A DNA stretch of 38,518 nucleotides from Chondrus crispus (taxonomy: Eukaryota; Rhodophyta; Florideophyceae; Gigartinales; Gigartinaceae). Position numbers and translations under genes: made by a program. The notes beneath the pieces are model-generated. The model searched no databases. It was not told the origin of the DNA and was given only the letters and a program-made list of their open reading frames with translations. Shown one piece after another: positions 27,126-37,039 of the stretch; positions within the stretch are counted from its first letter, which is position 1, and the number at the start of each line of letters is the position of its first letter. The DNA lies in assembly GCF_000350225.1 (NCBI RefSeq), contig NW_005179154.1, forward strand, positions 96,664-135,181, written 5' to 3'.

Positions 27126-29441
27126 TTATGTTTGTGCATTTGTCCTGGAAGAGGGCTCTTTTGAATCTAATTGGTAGTATAAAATGTCCACGCCAATGCC
27201 TGGTTCTGTAGCGCAACGGCTTATACTGTGGCGAAAATTTCTGGTGTGGTCCTAAATTTATTTCTAGGAGTGTACAGCAGTGAGCCAATGTTCGGTTTCT
27301 CTCGTATCTGCCTTTACCGATAGCAGAAGTGAGACAGGCGGTGGTCGGTTTCCTGTTTCTTGGTTGCCCACCCCATCCACGAAGTCATCGCTGTAGATGA
27401 GTTGTGGTTAGAAACGATCCACAGAGTCATATTGATATTGTAAGGTGGAAAGGCATTTTGGAAGATACATAACAACTCTCCAGGAAAACGCAGTATTGGA
27501 CAGCTTGCTCCGCACCATGGTATCTTCATCTCACATTTAAGCATTGATGTCAACAGCTGTAGGCTTCAGTATGGTCACTCTTCATTATTATAAAGTTTCG
27601 CATTCAAGCTTAACGGGGTGTCTTGTTACGTTCTGACAAGGACGATGGCTCAAATTGACTGATTCGGCAATTTGCGATGCGGTGAGCTCAGGTGCAGTTA
27701 CTCGATTGAGAAGAAAAGATCACAGAAAGGACGTGGATGAAGATTTACAAAACTTTGTACCGCTAGCTTCGGGCGGGCCACAACGATACCGAGACTACCT
27801 CGGCAATTGTGATGCAAGTTCCTCCACACAACCCTAGTGTTGTAACCAGGTTGTAAATAACTGCACAGTACGGGATTATGATATGAAAGGCACATTGTGC
27901 TTGCAGGCCAGCATGCGCAAGGCTTTGTGCAGGGTTCAGTATACCCTATGTATGATCTGTGGTACTTTTCCAAAAATATAGCGTACTATATAAAGCCTAT
28001 GCTCGCCCAAAAGTATGAGCCTTTTCAATTCCTAGACTTTGTGGGCAGAGCGCGGAGGGGGTGGAAGATGCGGCGAAGAAAATATATCCTCACTGTGCTG
28101 AAAAGGGGTGTGATACGACCTTGTCTCTGGCAGCGGTAAGTTCATGGCCGGGCATGTTACAGGGGGTGTTTGATGACGCGTCATCACAAGTGGACAAGAC
28201 AATACAGTGCCATACTGATGTGATGATTGGGCACCACCGGAAGGTGCGGCCGAGGTCACGTGGCACGACGGCTCCTGCAACTGGGCTCTGTGGCACAATC
28301 ATTTCCAAAAGGGCTCGAACATATCTGCCGGATACCCAATCTGCTCTTACATCGCCTTACCCGCCCCCACCCCACCCTGTCCACATCTTCGGCAGCAGAC
28401 AAAAGATTTTGAGGTGTCGGAGTTGAAGGTACATGCGATTTGTTCTCTTGCGGGGAAAGGAATTCCACTTCAGCTCCAAGAGAACCGGCAACGGGGTACT
28501 GGAGAATTGGCAACAGTGGACGATTCCTCTTTCTAGGACAAACTGCATGTCCATCTCCCAATGAAAAGATCACTCTAAGTGCAAACGCGGCTCTTTCAAA
28601 GACCTCTTACAGATCAAGGTATCAGCCGCTGCCATGTACGTTTCACAAAAATCATCCCTTGCTCGCAACAGACTGGCCGCTAGATGAGCCCGTAACATCA
28701 AACTGATGCCGCGGCACTACCGCAGAGGGCACTACAGAGAGTACGGGTGGGCACGGCAAAGGGGGAAATTCGAAATACGTACGGTTTCTTACAGCCTCCT
28801 GTACCACTGAACTTTGACTGAAGAGCATCTCGTAGTACCAGCCAGTGGCCACTGGAAGCATGTACGATACAGAGTACCATTCAACTTCACAAAGGCTTCG
28901 TGGAAACGCGAATCGCATCCTTGCTTCAACCTATGTTTCCTGCAGGGCATAGAGGGCGGTCACCGGTTGCGTAAACTGCGGGCATACATTACGATTTTGA
29001 GGACTTGCCGACTTCTGCAAAGCCTGATCACACCGCCACACTCCCTTGCTCTAGGTCGTGAGATTCGTCCGACCGATCTATGCCATTTCTGTACAGCAAT
29101 AGCATTTTCTCGTCCTCACCAACCGTCTCGATATATAAACTTTCCAAAACACCTACCGTGTACTGTACAAGCGCTAGAGGGTACAACGCCACTGTCAACA
29201 CTCGAGCCTGCTCGACTCGCTCCTACACCGCCCGCCGCCCCGCTATATTCTCGATTCTCGACCTCCGTTACAAGCAGAACCGTGCACCTGTATTCCGATA
29301 TCCATGTTATCCCGGCTCAAGCCCCATCCTCAGCCCGTTCAATGCTATCTCTTCGCAACTTAGTTCGCAACTTAGTTCCCTCCCGCGCCCCGACATTCTT
29401 CAAATCTTCCGTCTTGCTGACGCGCCCAAGCATCACCCTTC
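27126..29441. other. Intergenic, no confident gene; promoter region of FAS1-Hint 1
   Basis: Short ORFs occur on both strands (longest 247 codons at 28814-29557, mostly low-complexity and overlapping the FAS1-Hint start). None has a domain I know. A good TATA-like GATATATAAAC lies at 29130-29140, about 300 bases before the FAS1-Hint ATG. A further old transposon relic between 27.3 and 28.7 kb is possible but not demonstrable. Confidence 0.4.
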
Positions 29442-30827
29442 ATGACCAGTCTCACATGGATTCACTTCTTCGCTATTTCTATCCTCATCATTTCCCATCA
29501 TGTCAACGCCGCACAAAGCACCAAAGCAGCCGCCTCTACGCTCGCGGACTTCATTAACCCCTCCCAGTCGCGGCGCCCCAACTTCGATAATAGTACCGGC
29601 AACTACAGTATTATGGCACAATTCTTGCGAGACGCAGGCCTCCTTCAGTCTCTCGGGGAAGACGCTGAGCTCGGCTTGACGTTTTTCCTCCCAAGCAATC
29701 TTGCTGCCCTCACTACTGCTGAAGACATTGCATATGCCCAGGAACAAACTCTCCCCGAGACGGAACAGCAATCCTATGCCACCATCAAGAAATTCATCAA
29801 TACCTTTAAGAAACCAGATCACGTCCTGTCCTCTCTACTCAAGTTTCACATGCTTCCCAAGGAAATGACATTCAATGAAATTACAGGTGAAGACACCTAT
29901 GAAACGATGAATGGCCAGACCATTGACAGATATGGCCTCAAACTTAGTCCTGCAGAAGGCCAGAGCGATATTGTCGAAACCTTCCCACTTCCTGAACTTG
30001 TCTACGGACCAAGGAACAGCTTTAAGACTTCCAATGGGTTTGTGCACCACATCGATCGCATTCTTTTCCCCCGTATGTCGCAGTTCGAATCAACGAACGG
30101 CGACGCAGACCCCCCTTTACAGACGACTCCGAATCCCAATGCTGGCGGCGAGCCTGGTTCAGGTTCGATTCCCTCATCTCCTGTCGAATCTACAGTTGCA
30201 GTCGTTCCATCTATTTCCAGCAGCCCAGATCCGGATGTACCGGCTTCTGTCACGCCTACTGCAACCGGCGACTTAACGTCAGATTCTGAGCCGGCATGTT
30301 TTCCAGGGTCTGCCATATTGCATCTCGAGGATGGAACAGACGTTTCCCTCTCTCAGCTAGCTGCTGGCCATGTGGTTCGAGCTTCTGAGACACAGTCAAG
30401 CATGGTGTATTTGTTTACCCACAGAAAGCATGACGGAATCTTTGATTTTGTACGAATCGTAACGGAGGGCGACCATGAAATCAACTTGACAAAAGGCCAC
30501 TACATCTATGCAAATGGAAAACTCAGAGCCGCAGGAAGCGTCAAAGTCGGGGATACCTTACGCACCCTGGACGGAAGCTCGAAGGTTAGGTCTGTTCGCG
30601 CGTCGCGCGACTATGGGCTGTTCGCACCACACACGCTCCACGGAGATATCGTTGTCAACCGCATCGTCGCGTCGACATATACGACCGCAGTGAACCCGAC
30701 TATTGCGCACGTGATGCTGTGGCCGTTGCGAGCAATGACGCATATTGGAATCACTAAAGAACCCCTGGGTTCTCTCTTATATGAAGGAGCGTGGGGAAAA
30801 GCCAGAGTTCTCTCCCAAGCTGTATGA
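29442..30827 (+). CDS. Secreted fasciclin (FAS1) protein with C-terminal Hedgehog-type Hint (Hog) domain
   Basis: 461 residues from ATG 29442. Residues 1-24 form a signal peptide (FFAISILIISHHVNA). A FAS1-like adhesion domain covers about 32-210, with the H1-like FFLPSNLAAL and the closing GFVHHIDRILFP. A Pro/Ser/Thr-rich linker covers 213-283. The Hint domain runs from Cys286 (ACFPGSAILHLEDG) through FTHRKHDGIFDFVRI, the TKGHYIYANGKL block with Thr350 and His353, to GDIVVNRIVASTYTT. Cys286 is the only cysteine in the chain. By the known Hint mechanism it would attack the preceding bond, forming a thioester resolved by a nucleophile, so the FAS1 part could be released or coupled to another molecule at the cell surface or wall. 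The substrate is unknown. No intron. A paralogue follows 1 kb downstream. Confidence 0.87.
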   Translation: MTSLTWIHFFAISILIISHHVNAAQSTKAAASTLADFINPSQSRRPNFDNSTGNYSIMAQFLRDAGLLQSLGEDAELGLTFFLPSNLAALTTAEDIAYAQEQTLPETEQQSYATIKKFINTFKKPDHVLSSLLKFHMLPKEMTFNEITGEDTYETMNGQTIDRYGLKLSPAEGQSDIVETFPLPELVYGPRNSFKTSNGFVHHIDRILFPRMSQFESTNGDADPPLQTTPNPNAGGEPGSGSIPSSPVESTVAVVPSISSSPDPDVPASVTPTATGDLTSDSEPACFPGSAILHLEDGTDVSLSQLAAGHVVRASETQSSMVYLFTHRKHDGIFDFVRIVTEGDHEINLTKGHYIYANGKLRAAGSVKVGDTLRTLDGSSKVRSVRASRDYGLFAPHTLHGDIVVNRIVASTYTTAVNPTIAHVMLWPLRAMTHIGITKEPLGSLLYEGAWGKARVLSQAV

Positions 30828-31820
30828 CTGATTCGGTCTTGGACATTTACAGAAAAGGACGTGTTCGGATCGACGATTATCCCCGTCCTCATTCTAGTTT
30901 GGCGCAGGTTTTTGCTCGCCCGTGGGTAAGGCATTATGTCCATTTTAATGCGCTGTATCGCAAGAACCCTGCAATAAGTGGTGAGGCGCGACGAAACTTT
31001 CTTTTCTGTTTCTAGAAGAGCTAGAAAACCGTACCCCGTTCCGTGCAGAGAGCCCTTTTTCTTCTTTTTCTTATTGTTCTTGCCCCAGTGAGGCGTACGA
31101 ATGCGTTTTGACGCAGAAGTGCAGTTCTCGAGATGTGCCGGTAATCTGAGACATCCAAGGGTATGTAGTAATGAGAGCTGATTACCTTTTTGGGTCTCTC
31201 CACTTAACGGCGGCGATATGGCACAAATTCAAATCATCCTTAGGTATCGCTTTGAAGCAGGAGTCATATTCATTCTGAGGATCCCCAGATAATTTATTTG
31301 ACGACGAGCCCTTAACGAAAAGGGTACTCGAGGCTGTTCTACATTCACTTTCAGGAAATTTAAAGTGTTTGAAAGTGCATGCGAATAGTCTATTCTGATA
31401 CTTTTCGTCTGATGGCTGCTGAACAGAGGCAGAAGATATGCAGAAAGAACTTGAACGCTTATCTGCACTGGCAGGCCCTAGGAGCAGTTGAAATAAAAGC
31501 AAGTAGCATGTTCCCGATGGTCATGCTAAATGCTCGCGAGAATCGAGGAGCACTCCCGGTATCGGTTTTTGAATCTTTCAAATTAACTCTCATAGCACGA
31601 TCCACATCAATCTGATGTTGTTTGGCTTCTTATGTCTTTCGGCATGCAGGGTGCTTTGCCGTTCGTTCAAGAATTGGTTGGTTTCATTTGTCTAAGATGA
31701 CGTTTTTCCGAATACACTAGAAAACCCTTAGTCGATTCTTTTCCCACTGTGGAATTCCATAGCACATTTCCATACGTTCCTCTCCAGTCCCCGACCAGCA
31801 CGAGACGTGGGACTAACAGC
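30828..31820. other. Intergenic spacer between the FAS1-Hint genes
   Basis: About 1 kb without a convincing ORF; composition is AT-richer than the flanking genes. It must hold the terminator of the first gene and the promoter of the second. I see no clear TATA box within 100 bases of ATG 31821. Confidence 0.5.
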
Positions 31821-34100
31821 ATGAGCTTCGCAATACTTGTTGCAGGGCTTCTACTTTTCCATGTATGCGTCGCCCAGCCGAGCGAAAGTATTGTTGATGT
31901 CCTAAGCAGTTTGGAGGATTCAGACATCAACTCTGATTCACCTATCAATAAAAACGAATCTGATTTCAGCATACTCTCAACTCTTATTTTGCTCGCAAAC
32001 CTAGACTCAGTGTTCGATTACAGTTCTAGATTCACGCTATTCGCACCAAACAATGGCGCATTTATTCAAACCGCAAAGGATTTGGGTATTGGAGCAAGTG
32101 ATGAGGAAACAGTTTTCGAAAATTTTTTTCTGCTCCTTTCCAAAATGTACGATAACCCAGTATCTGGCTTGCAGGACCTTTTGCTCTATCACATCGTATT
32201 ACACAAGTTGAAGTTTCCAGTTTACCCTACGACTGAGTCAGAAGCAGAGGAGTTCGATGCAGCGTTGAGATTACGAGGTATTATTCGGGATGGTCGAACC
32301 CTCATCGATGCCAATCCACAATTTCCAGATCCAAAGACAGTCTCTGGGTTTGTCAACATTGAAGCTCCTAACGGCTATGTTCATGTCATCGACCGAGTGC
32401 TTCTCACTGATTCTTTTGAACCAAATGACTCCCTTGAGTCGAATGAAAATGATAGCCTTGTACTCCCAACGCAGACCCCTTTCGCGGACGTAGACGAAGA
32501 AAAAGAAGTATTCGGGGAGATGGATACAACACCTGAAGAAACACTGTCAATTATGGGCAACGAGGACGGACCACCATACATTTCACCTGATGTGGAACCC
32601 CAGGATATACTATCTGGTTCTCCCATACTTGACGGAAACTTGTCACCTCCAGGACAAGAGTATCTGGAGCAGGACGAGCCACTTGATTTCGAGGAAGTAG
32701 CAGCCTCTGACACTCCTGTGGCATCAAGCGCCGACACGGAAGCTATAAGTCTAGAAGCAATGCCCACCGTGACTGCAAGCCCCGAAATGGTGTCCATAAG
32801 TCCCCTCGAAGTGCATACGAAGAGTCCTGAAGCGGTGTCTAGCAGTCCCGAAACGATGCCAACAAGCCCGGCAACCTTATCACCAACTTCTGAAAACACA
32901 CCTATAAGTCCCGAAACAGTGTCCAGCAATCCCGAACCTGTGTCTAGCACTCCCGCAACTGTTTATAGCGATCCCGAAACAAGACCTACAAGTCCAGCAA
33001 CCTTGACTCCATTCCCCCAAACCACGGCTTCAAACACTCTTCCTGTCAGTTCTGAAGGCCTCCCGTCCAAATCCACAGGTCCTTCTTTGCCATCTTCTAC
33101 TGCTCCTCCGCTTTCAATATTAGAAGACGGAATTGAACTAGACCTTGCCGAACAGTTGCCGATGGCAACAATTGAGATATCAACAAATGACGAATTCGCG
33201 CCAAATCTTCCACAGGAAGCCGCATGGTCGATTGAAGCCTCGCCTGAAGGCGCAATGGAAGAAAAAGTTCAGCCCACCAGCGAAATGGAATTCTCAGAGA
33301 CCCATTCGGAGCAAAGCGGTAAGATGCCACTTCCAACACCTCCTGGTATTTCTCCAACAGCAAGTGATGTGTTCACATTTACGGCAACCCCGGTCGCTCC
33401 AGTTCCTCTTCCCGTGACTTTTCCTGCTCTAGATGGTCCCTCTTTTGATCCAGAAGTCCAAGCAGATGAGATATACATGCCTGTACAAACAGGGGATGTG
33501 GATTGGGAGGAAATGAGCTCCAGTCTAGATCCGGATGTCGAGGACAAAGCCTGTTTTTCTTCCTCACAGATAGTGCATTTAGAGAATGGGTCCGACATTT
33601 CTCTATCTCATCTCGATGCCGGTCATAACATAAGAACTTCGGAGACAGAGTTGAGCCGGGTGTATTTATTCACTCACAAAACGTACACTGGCACGTTTGA
33701 TTTCGTTCACATAACAACTTATGGCAACCATACAATCACGATGACAAAAGGGCACTATATCTACGCCAATGGCAAGCTCAGAGCAGCTGGAAGTGTCAAA
33801 GTAGGGGACATGTTGAGCACTTTGGATGGACCTGCAAGGGTACAGTCTGTTAGCGCGGTGCGTGGTAATGGCTTGTTCGCCCCACACACGCTCCAAGGGG
33901 ATATTGTTGTCAACCGCATCATCGCGTCAACATACACCACTGCCATGCACCCAACCCTAGCACACATGATGTTGTGGCCTTTTCGTGCCGTTACGCGTCT
34001 TGGAATCACGAAAGAACCCCTAGGACAAACTCTCTACAATGGAATCCCGGGAATTTTCGCAGAATATCGTCATAGTGCACCCGTAACAGAGAATACATAA
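31821..34100 (+). CDS. Secreted FAS1 protein with long Ser/Pro/Glu stalk and Hedgehog-type Hint domain
   Basis: 759 residues from ATG 31821; an upstream in-frame GTG is not needed because the ATG starts a good signal peptide (MSFAILVAGLLLFHVCVA). FAS1-like domain at about 24-196 (FTLFAPNNGAFIQTAKDLGI, then LLYHIVLH and GYVHVIDRVLL). A 370-residue acidic, Ser/Pro/Thr-rich stalk includes SPE-type repeats at 319-395, probably extended and O-glycosylated (inference). The Hint domain starts at Cys578 (KACFSSSQIVHLENG) and keeps FTHK, MTKGHYIYANGKL with Thr642 and His645, and GDIVVNRIIASTYTT. It is about 70% identical to the first gene in the Hint part but diverged in FAS1 and linker. The only other Cys is in the signal peptide. 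A tandem duplicate with an expanded stalk. Confidence 0.87.
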   Translation: MSFAILVAGLLLFHVCVAQPSESIVDVLSSLEDSDINSDSPINKNESDFSILSTLILLANLDSVFDYSSRFTLFAPNNGAFIQTAKDLGIGASDEETVFENFFLLLSKMYDNPVSGLQDLLLYHIVLHKLKFPVYPTTESEAEEFDAALRLRGIIRDGRTLIDANPQFPDPKTVSGFVNIEAPNGYVHVIDRVLLTDSFEPNDSLESNENDSLVLPTQTPFADVDEEKEVFGEMDTTPEETLSIMGNEDGPPYISPDVEPQDILSGSPILDGNLSPPGQEYLEQDEPLDFEEVAASDTPVASSADTEAISLEAMPTVTASPEMVSISPLEVHTKSPEAVSSSPETMPTSPATLSPTSENTPISPETVSSNPEPVSSTPATVYSDPETRPTSPATLTPFPQTTASNTLPVSSEGLPSKSTGPSLPSSTAPPLSILEDGIELDLAEQLPMATIEISTNDEFAPNLPQEAAWSIEASPEGAMEEKVQPTSEMEFSETHSEQSGKMPLPTPPGISPTASDVFTFTATPVAPVPLPVTFPALDGPSFDPEVQADEIYMPVQTGDVDWEEMSSSLDPDVEDKACFSSSQIVHLENGSDISLSHLDAGHNIRTSETELSRVYLFTHKTYTGTFDFVHITTYGNHTITMTKGHYIYANGKLRAAGSVKVGDMLSTLDGPARVQSVSAVRGNGLFAPHTLQGDIVVNRIIASTYTTAMHPTLAHMMLWPFRAVTRLGITKEPLGQTLYNGIPGIFAEYRHSAPVTENT
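32775..33005 (+). repeat. Imperfect 24-nt repeats encoding the SPE stalk
   Basis: About nine units of roughly eight codons, of the form S-P-E-x-V/M-x-S/T-S, alternate with SPAT variants (residues 319-395). AGTCCCGAAAC and AGTCCTGAAGC words recur in the DNA, consistent with repeat expansion in the second FAS1-Hint gene. Confidence 0.8.
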
Positions 34101-34623
34101 TAGAGAGTGCAAACCACGGGAAGAACTTATCCGTCATGACATGAGCCATTGACAGCAAGAAAACATCTTTATCAGTCAGTCCCCTATGATCTATTGATCT
34201 CGTGGACGAAAGCGAGGCAAAAAGCTCGTCCTGACACTCTCAGTCAGTCAAGCTGCACGTCTAGATGACCATAATCTACTTGTACGTTTCTCCTACTGTA
34301 CGGGCCTCTTCCATTCCGATCAGAGCGGTTAAGATGCACGTGTAGTATAAAAATGTAATACGGACATTTTCTCTCCTTGACATTCGCGTCCTCCTCATGT
34401 TCCTTCGAGCAGTCGCTGTTGGTTCGGCAAGAAAAGCATATTGTGTGTCCGATGTATCCGCAGCAGGCATCGCTCAATGAGAACTGAACAACTTTTCAAT
34501 TCCACATGTCTTTTGGAGCGGACTCGCCGGTCGTTACGTAGGACGCAAGCTGTGAGCAGATTTGAAAAAAGGTAACGGCAGCGAAAAGGCGCAACCGTAC
34601 GAGGCATTGTATTTTCCCGCGCC
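34101..34623. other. Intergenic, convergent gene ends
   Basis: It lies between the converging FAS1-Hint 2 and eIF2B gamma genes. Overlapping small minus-strand ORFs (longest with ATG: 64 codons, 34470-34276, one hydrophobic stretch) have no recognisable feature. I call no gene. Confidence 0.5.
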
Positions 34624-36006
34624 TCAAATGAATTCAAAGGCCTGTGCAATGGAAGTATCCTCCTCGTGTTGATGTGCGGTTGTGAAGTCCCTATCCGTGC
34701 CCTCGGTGCCGCCCTCGAGGACAAAATGACTTGCAACGTTGCAATTCTTCAGCGTAGCACCCCCGCCAATGCTGGCCCCCTCACAAACGACGCATCCTGC
34801 CAAATTGGCGCCTTCCTCTAAAGTCACGTTATCCAAAACGACACAGCCATTAACCTTGACATTGGATGCGATCTGGCAGCCCGCGCCAATGACACTTTTC
34901 TTAATCGAAACGCGGTCACCTGCCGAGACACCCGGTCCGACAGCAGAGTCGGTTGACACGTTACAGCGCTCCCCCTCCGTCTCGAACACGCTAACTTTTT
35001 CGCTTTTCTTTTCCTTGTTCTTTTTCGCTGGGACGTCTTTATCCGCCTGCTCCTTGTTTGGGTTCAAAAAGGCGTCCAGAAGCCCCCCGGCAATGGCCAA
35101 GTTTGCCCTCTTAAAGGAGTCCACGGTATTGGCCCTCTTCGCATACACGCCCGTTATGACATCGGCGACGACGGAGACGTCTCTCAAGCCGAGCTCCCAA
35201 TCCGCAACCTCGTCGCTCAGGGTATGTTGCCTCCTGGCCAAATACGGGATGAGGTCATACTTGAGTGAAGAAATCTTGGAATACTTGAACAAAAGCTGCT
35301 GCACCAAGGAAAAGTTGAGGATGTAAATATGGGGGTCAGAAAGATTGGAGCGGACGGAGATGGACGGGTAGCGGTTGACAAGCGGGGCGGCAGCCCGCAG
35401 CGAGCCGGCCTCCAAGTCGGCTTTGGAGAAGACGGCGAGCAGGCGGTTGTCGGCTTGGTTCAACAAGGCATAGCCTTCGACGTCAAAGCCCTCAACCGCT
35501 CCCTTTGGTTTCTTCTTCCCTCCCTTCTTCCCCTTTGCAGCGGAGTCCGTGTCTGTGTTCGTCTCCTTCTCCACGAAGGCGACGGTAGCAGCGACGCCCT
35601 TCTCGCGATGCCTATCGGCCAAGGCGGCCAAGTCGATATCGCCGACGTAGTCTGCGCTCATGACGAGGACGTCTGCGGGCTGCAGGTTGAGCTGGGCCAA
35701 GAGCTCTGCGGTGCCTGCGTCGGGGTCGGTCTCGAGGACGTCGACGGTGAGGGCGGGGCGGCGGAGCGCGCGGACGAGCGGGTCCTCGGGGAAGACGTTC
35801 TGGCAGTATTCGCGCACGGCGTCGGCGTGTTGCGCGGAGGTGACGACCAGGACGTAGTCGACGGCGCGCGCGATGGAGAAGAGCGAGTAGAAGAGCATGG
35901 GCCGGTTGGCGATGGGGAGCATGCATTTGGGCGAGGGTGTCGCCAGCGGCGGCATGCGCGAACCACGCGTGCCGGCGAGGAGGAGGACTTGCATCGAGAT
36001 CGACAT
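34624..36006 (-). CDS. EIF2B3: Translation initiation factor eIF2B subunit gamma
   Basis: 460 residues from ATG 36006 (MSISMQVLLLAG); a second ATG lies four codons on. The open frame extends upstream but only as a CT-rich leader. Residues 5 to about 290 form the nucleotidyl-transferase-like domain (QVLLLAGTRGSRM, PKCMLPIANRPMLFYSLF, VLVMSADYVGDIDL). A Lys-rich linker lies near 180-195 and 340-358. From about 365 to 440 hexapeptide repeats form a left-handed beta helix (SIKKSVIGAGCQIASNVKVN, VVLDNVTLEEGANLAGCVVC). Gamma pairs with epsilon in the catalytic half of the eIF2B guanine nucleotide exchange factor for eIF2 in the cytosol. Length matches the family (about 450). Intronless. GTRGSRM stands in place of the enzyme signature GGxGxR, normal for a non-enzymatic homologue. 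Confidence 0.93.
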   Translation of the reverse strand: MSISMQVLLLAGTRGSRMPPLATPSPKCMLPIANRPMLFYSLFSIARAVDYVLVVTSAQHADAVREYCQNVFPEDPLVRALRRPALTVDVLETDPDAGTAELLAQLNLQPADVLVMSADYVGDIDLAALADRHREKGVAATVAFVEKETNTDTDSAAKGKKGGKKKPKGAVEGFDVEGYALLNQADNRLLAVFSKADLEAGSLRAAAPLVNRYPSISVRSNLSDPHIYILNFSLVQQLLFKYSKISSLKYDLIPYLARRQHTLSDEVADWELGLRDVSVVADVITGVYAKRANTVDSFKRANLAIAGGLLDAFLNPNKEQADKDVPAKKNKEKKSEKVSVFETEGERCNVSTDSAVGPGVSAGDRVSIKKSVIGAGCQIASNVKVNGCVVLDNVTLEEGANLAGCVVCEGASIGGGATLKNCNVASHFVLEGGTEGTDRDFTTAHQHEEDTSIAQAFEFI

Positions 36007-36012
36007 GGCGGA

Positions 36013-36066
36013 TGCGGGAGGGGAGGAGGCGGAGGGGAGGAGGCGGAGGGGAGGAGGCGGGGGGGG
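36013..36066 (-). repeat. Purine/pyrimidine repeat in the eIF2B gamma leader
   Basis: A GGAGGAGGCGGAGG-type 14-bp unit is repeated about three times on the plus strand, so the eIF2B gamma mRNA leader would be a CT-rich tract directly before the ATG. Confidence 0.75.
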
Positions 36067-36300
36067 ATGGATGTTGGTAGGGAGGCGGCGGCTCAAAGAG
36101 AATGGCGAGGATGACGGGAGAGATGGGGCGGGATGGGATGGGATTGGTTGCCGGGGGCATTGCTGGAAAGCGGATCGTGATTGGCTGGAATCGTGGCCAA
36201 TCAGGGTGGAGGGGCGCGGACTGCGAAACTTTGCAAAACATGAAATATTTAGTGAAAACCGCTTCTCAATTCGCGAAAATCTGACTTTTGGTACAGACCT

Positions 36301-36380
36301 ATTTCCGCTCCCCTATCTCCGCTCCCCTACAGTATCTCCGCTCCCCTACAGTATCTCCGCTCCCCAATCTCCGCTCCCCC
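36301..36380 (+). repeat. Tandem repeats in the divergent promoter
   Basis: An ATCTCCGCTCCCCTACAGT unit (19 bp) occurs at 36315-36333 and 36334-36352. Partial copies that keep ATCTCCGCTCCCC lie at 36353 and 36367, and a variant at 36301-36314. The block is 45-125 bases before the RRM gene ATG, in the 418-bp region shared with the divergent eIF2B gamma gene. It may contain regulatory sites, but this is not shown. Confidence 0.85.
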
Positions 36381-36424
36381 CCGTCGCGACCCCGCCCGAA
36401 AACCGCAGTCTTCAGCCAACCGCC

Positions 36425-37039
36425 ATGCTTCCGCTCGCCTTCGCCACCTCGCCCTCCGCGCTGCACGCGCCTCGCGCCCGTCTCCCGTCGACGTCACCGC
36501 GCCGCGGCGGCAGGCGTGCCTGCGTGCGGATGTCGCGACGCGCGCGCGTCGACCCGCGCGACGAGGCGTTCGTGACGTGCCAGTCGTGCGGGGCGGACGA
36601 GATCACGTCTGCGGCGGGGCTGCTGCGCGCGGCATCTGCGCGGGTGACGTGCGGGCAGTGCGGGGCGACGTGGGTGGCGCGCGCGGGCGACGCGCTGACG
36701 AGCACGGGGTCTGCGCTGGTGGGCGCGCGCGGCGCGGAGGGCGGCTTGGACGGCGGCTTGGACGGCGACGAGGAGCCCGCGCAGCGCGTCGGCGTCAAGC
36801 TGTTCGTCGGCGGGCTCGGGCCCAAGGTCGGCGGCGACGCCCTCCGCGCGGCCATGGAGGAGTTTGGGGAGGTCACCGAGGCGCGCGTCGTGTACGATAG
36901 GGTCACGGGCAGGTCGCGCGGCTTCGGCTTCGTCACCATGGTCGGCAGGGCCGCCGCCAGCGCGGCCGTGGACGTGCTCAGCGGGGATAGTAGCACGCCG
37001 CTGGGGAGGAGGCTTAAGGTCCGGGAGGCGATCGAGTGA
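36425..37039 (+). CDS. Plastid-type zinc-ribbon and RRM RNA-binding protein
   Basis: 204 residues from ATG 36425, chosen because it starts a Ser/Arg/Ala-rich, acid-poor stretch (1-40) like a plastid transit peptide. Residues 52-79 hold CQSC and CGQC, a CX2C-X20-CX2C zinc-ribbon-like module. After a Gly/Asp linker, a complete RNA recognition motif covers 124-203 with RNP2 KLFVGGL (125-131) and RNP1 RGFGFVTM (165-172), in the form common to Gly-rich and plastid RNA-binding proteins. It probably binds RNA in the plastid (inference from the N-terminus). The 3' end overlaps the HINT3-like gene on the other strand by 26 bases. Codons are strongly G/C-ending. Confidence 0.82.
   Translation: MLPLAFATSPSALHAPRARLPSTSPRRGGRRACVRMSRRARVDPRDEAFVTCQSCGADEITSAAGLLRAASARVTCGQCGATWVARAGDALTSTGSALVGARGAEGGLDGGLDGDEEPAQRVGVKLFVGGLGPKVGGDALRAAMEEFGEVTEARVVYDRVTGRSRGFGFVTMVGRAAASAAVDVLSGDSSTPLGRRLKVREAIE

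Noticed and set aside
28814..29557. 247-codon ORF before and overlapping the first FAS1-Hint gene
   Set aside because: Low-complexity composition and no domain; it overlaps the signal-peptide region of a well-supported gene and contains its probable promoter.
34276..34470. 64-codon minus-strand ORF with one hydrophobic stretch
   Set aside because: It overlaps another equally open frame, has no homology I can recognise and no supporting context.
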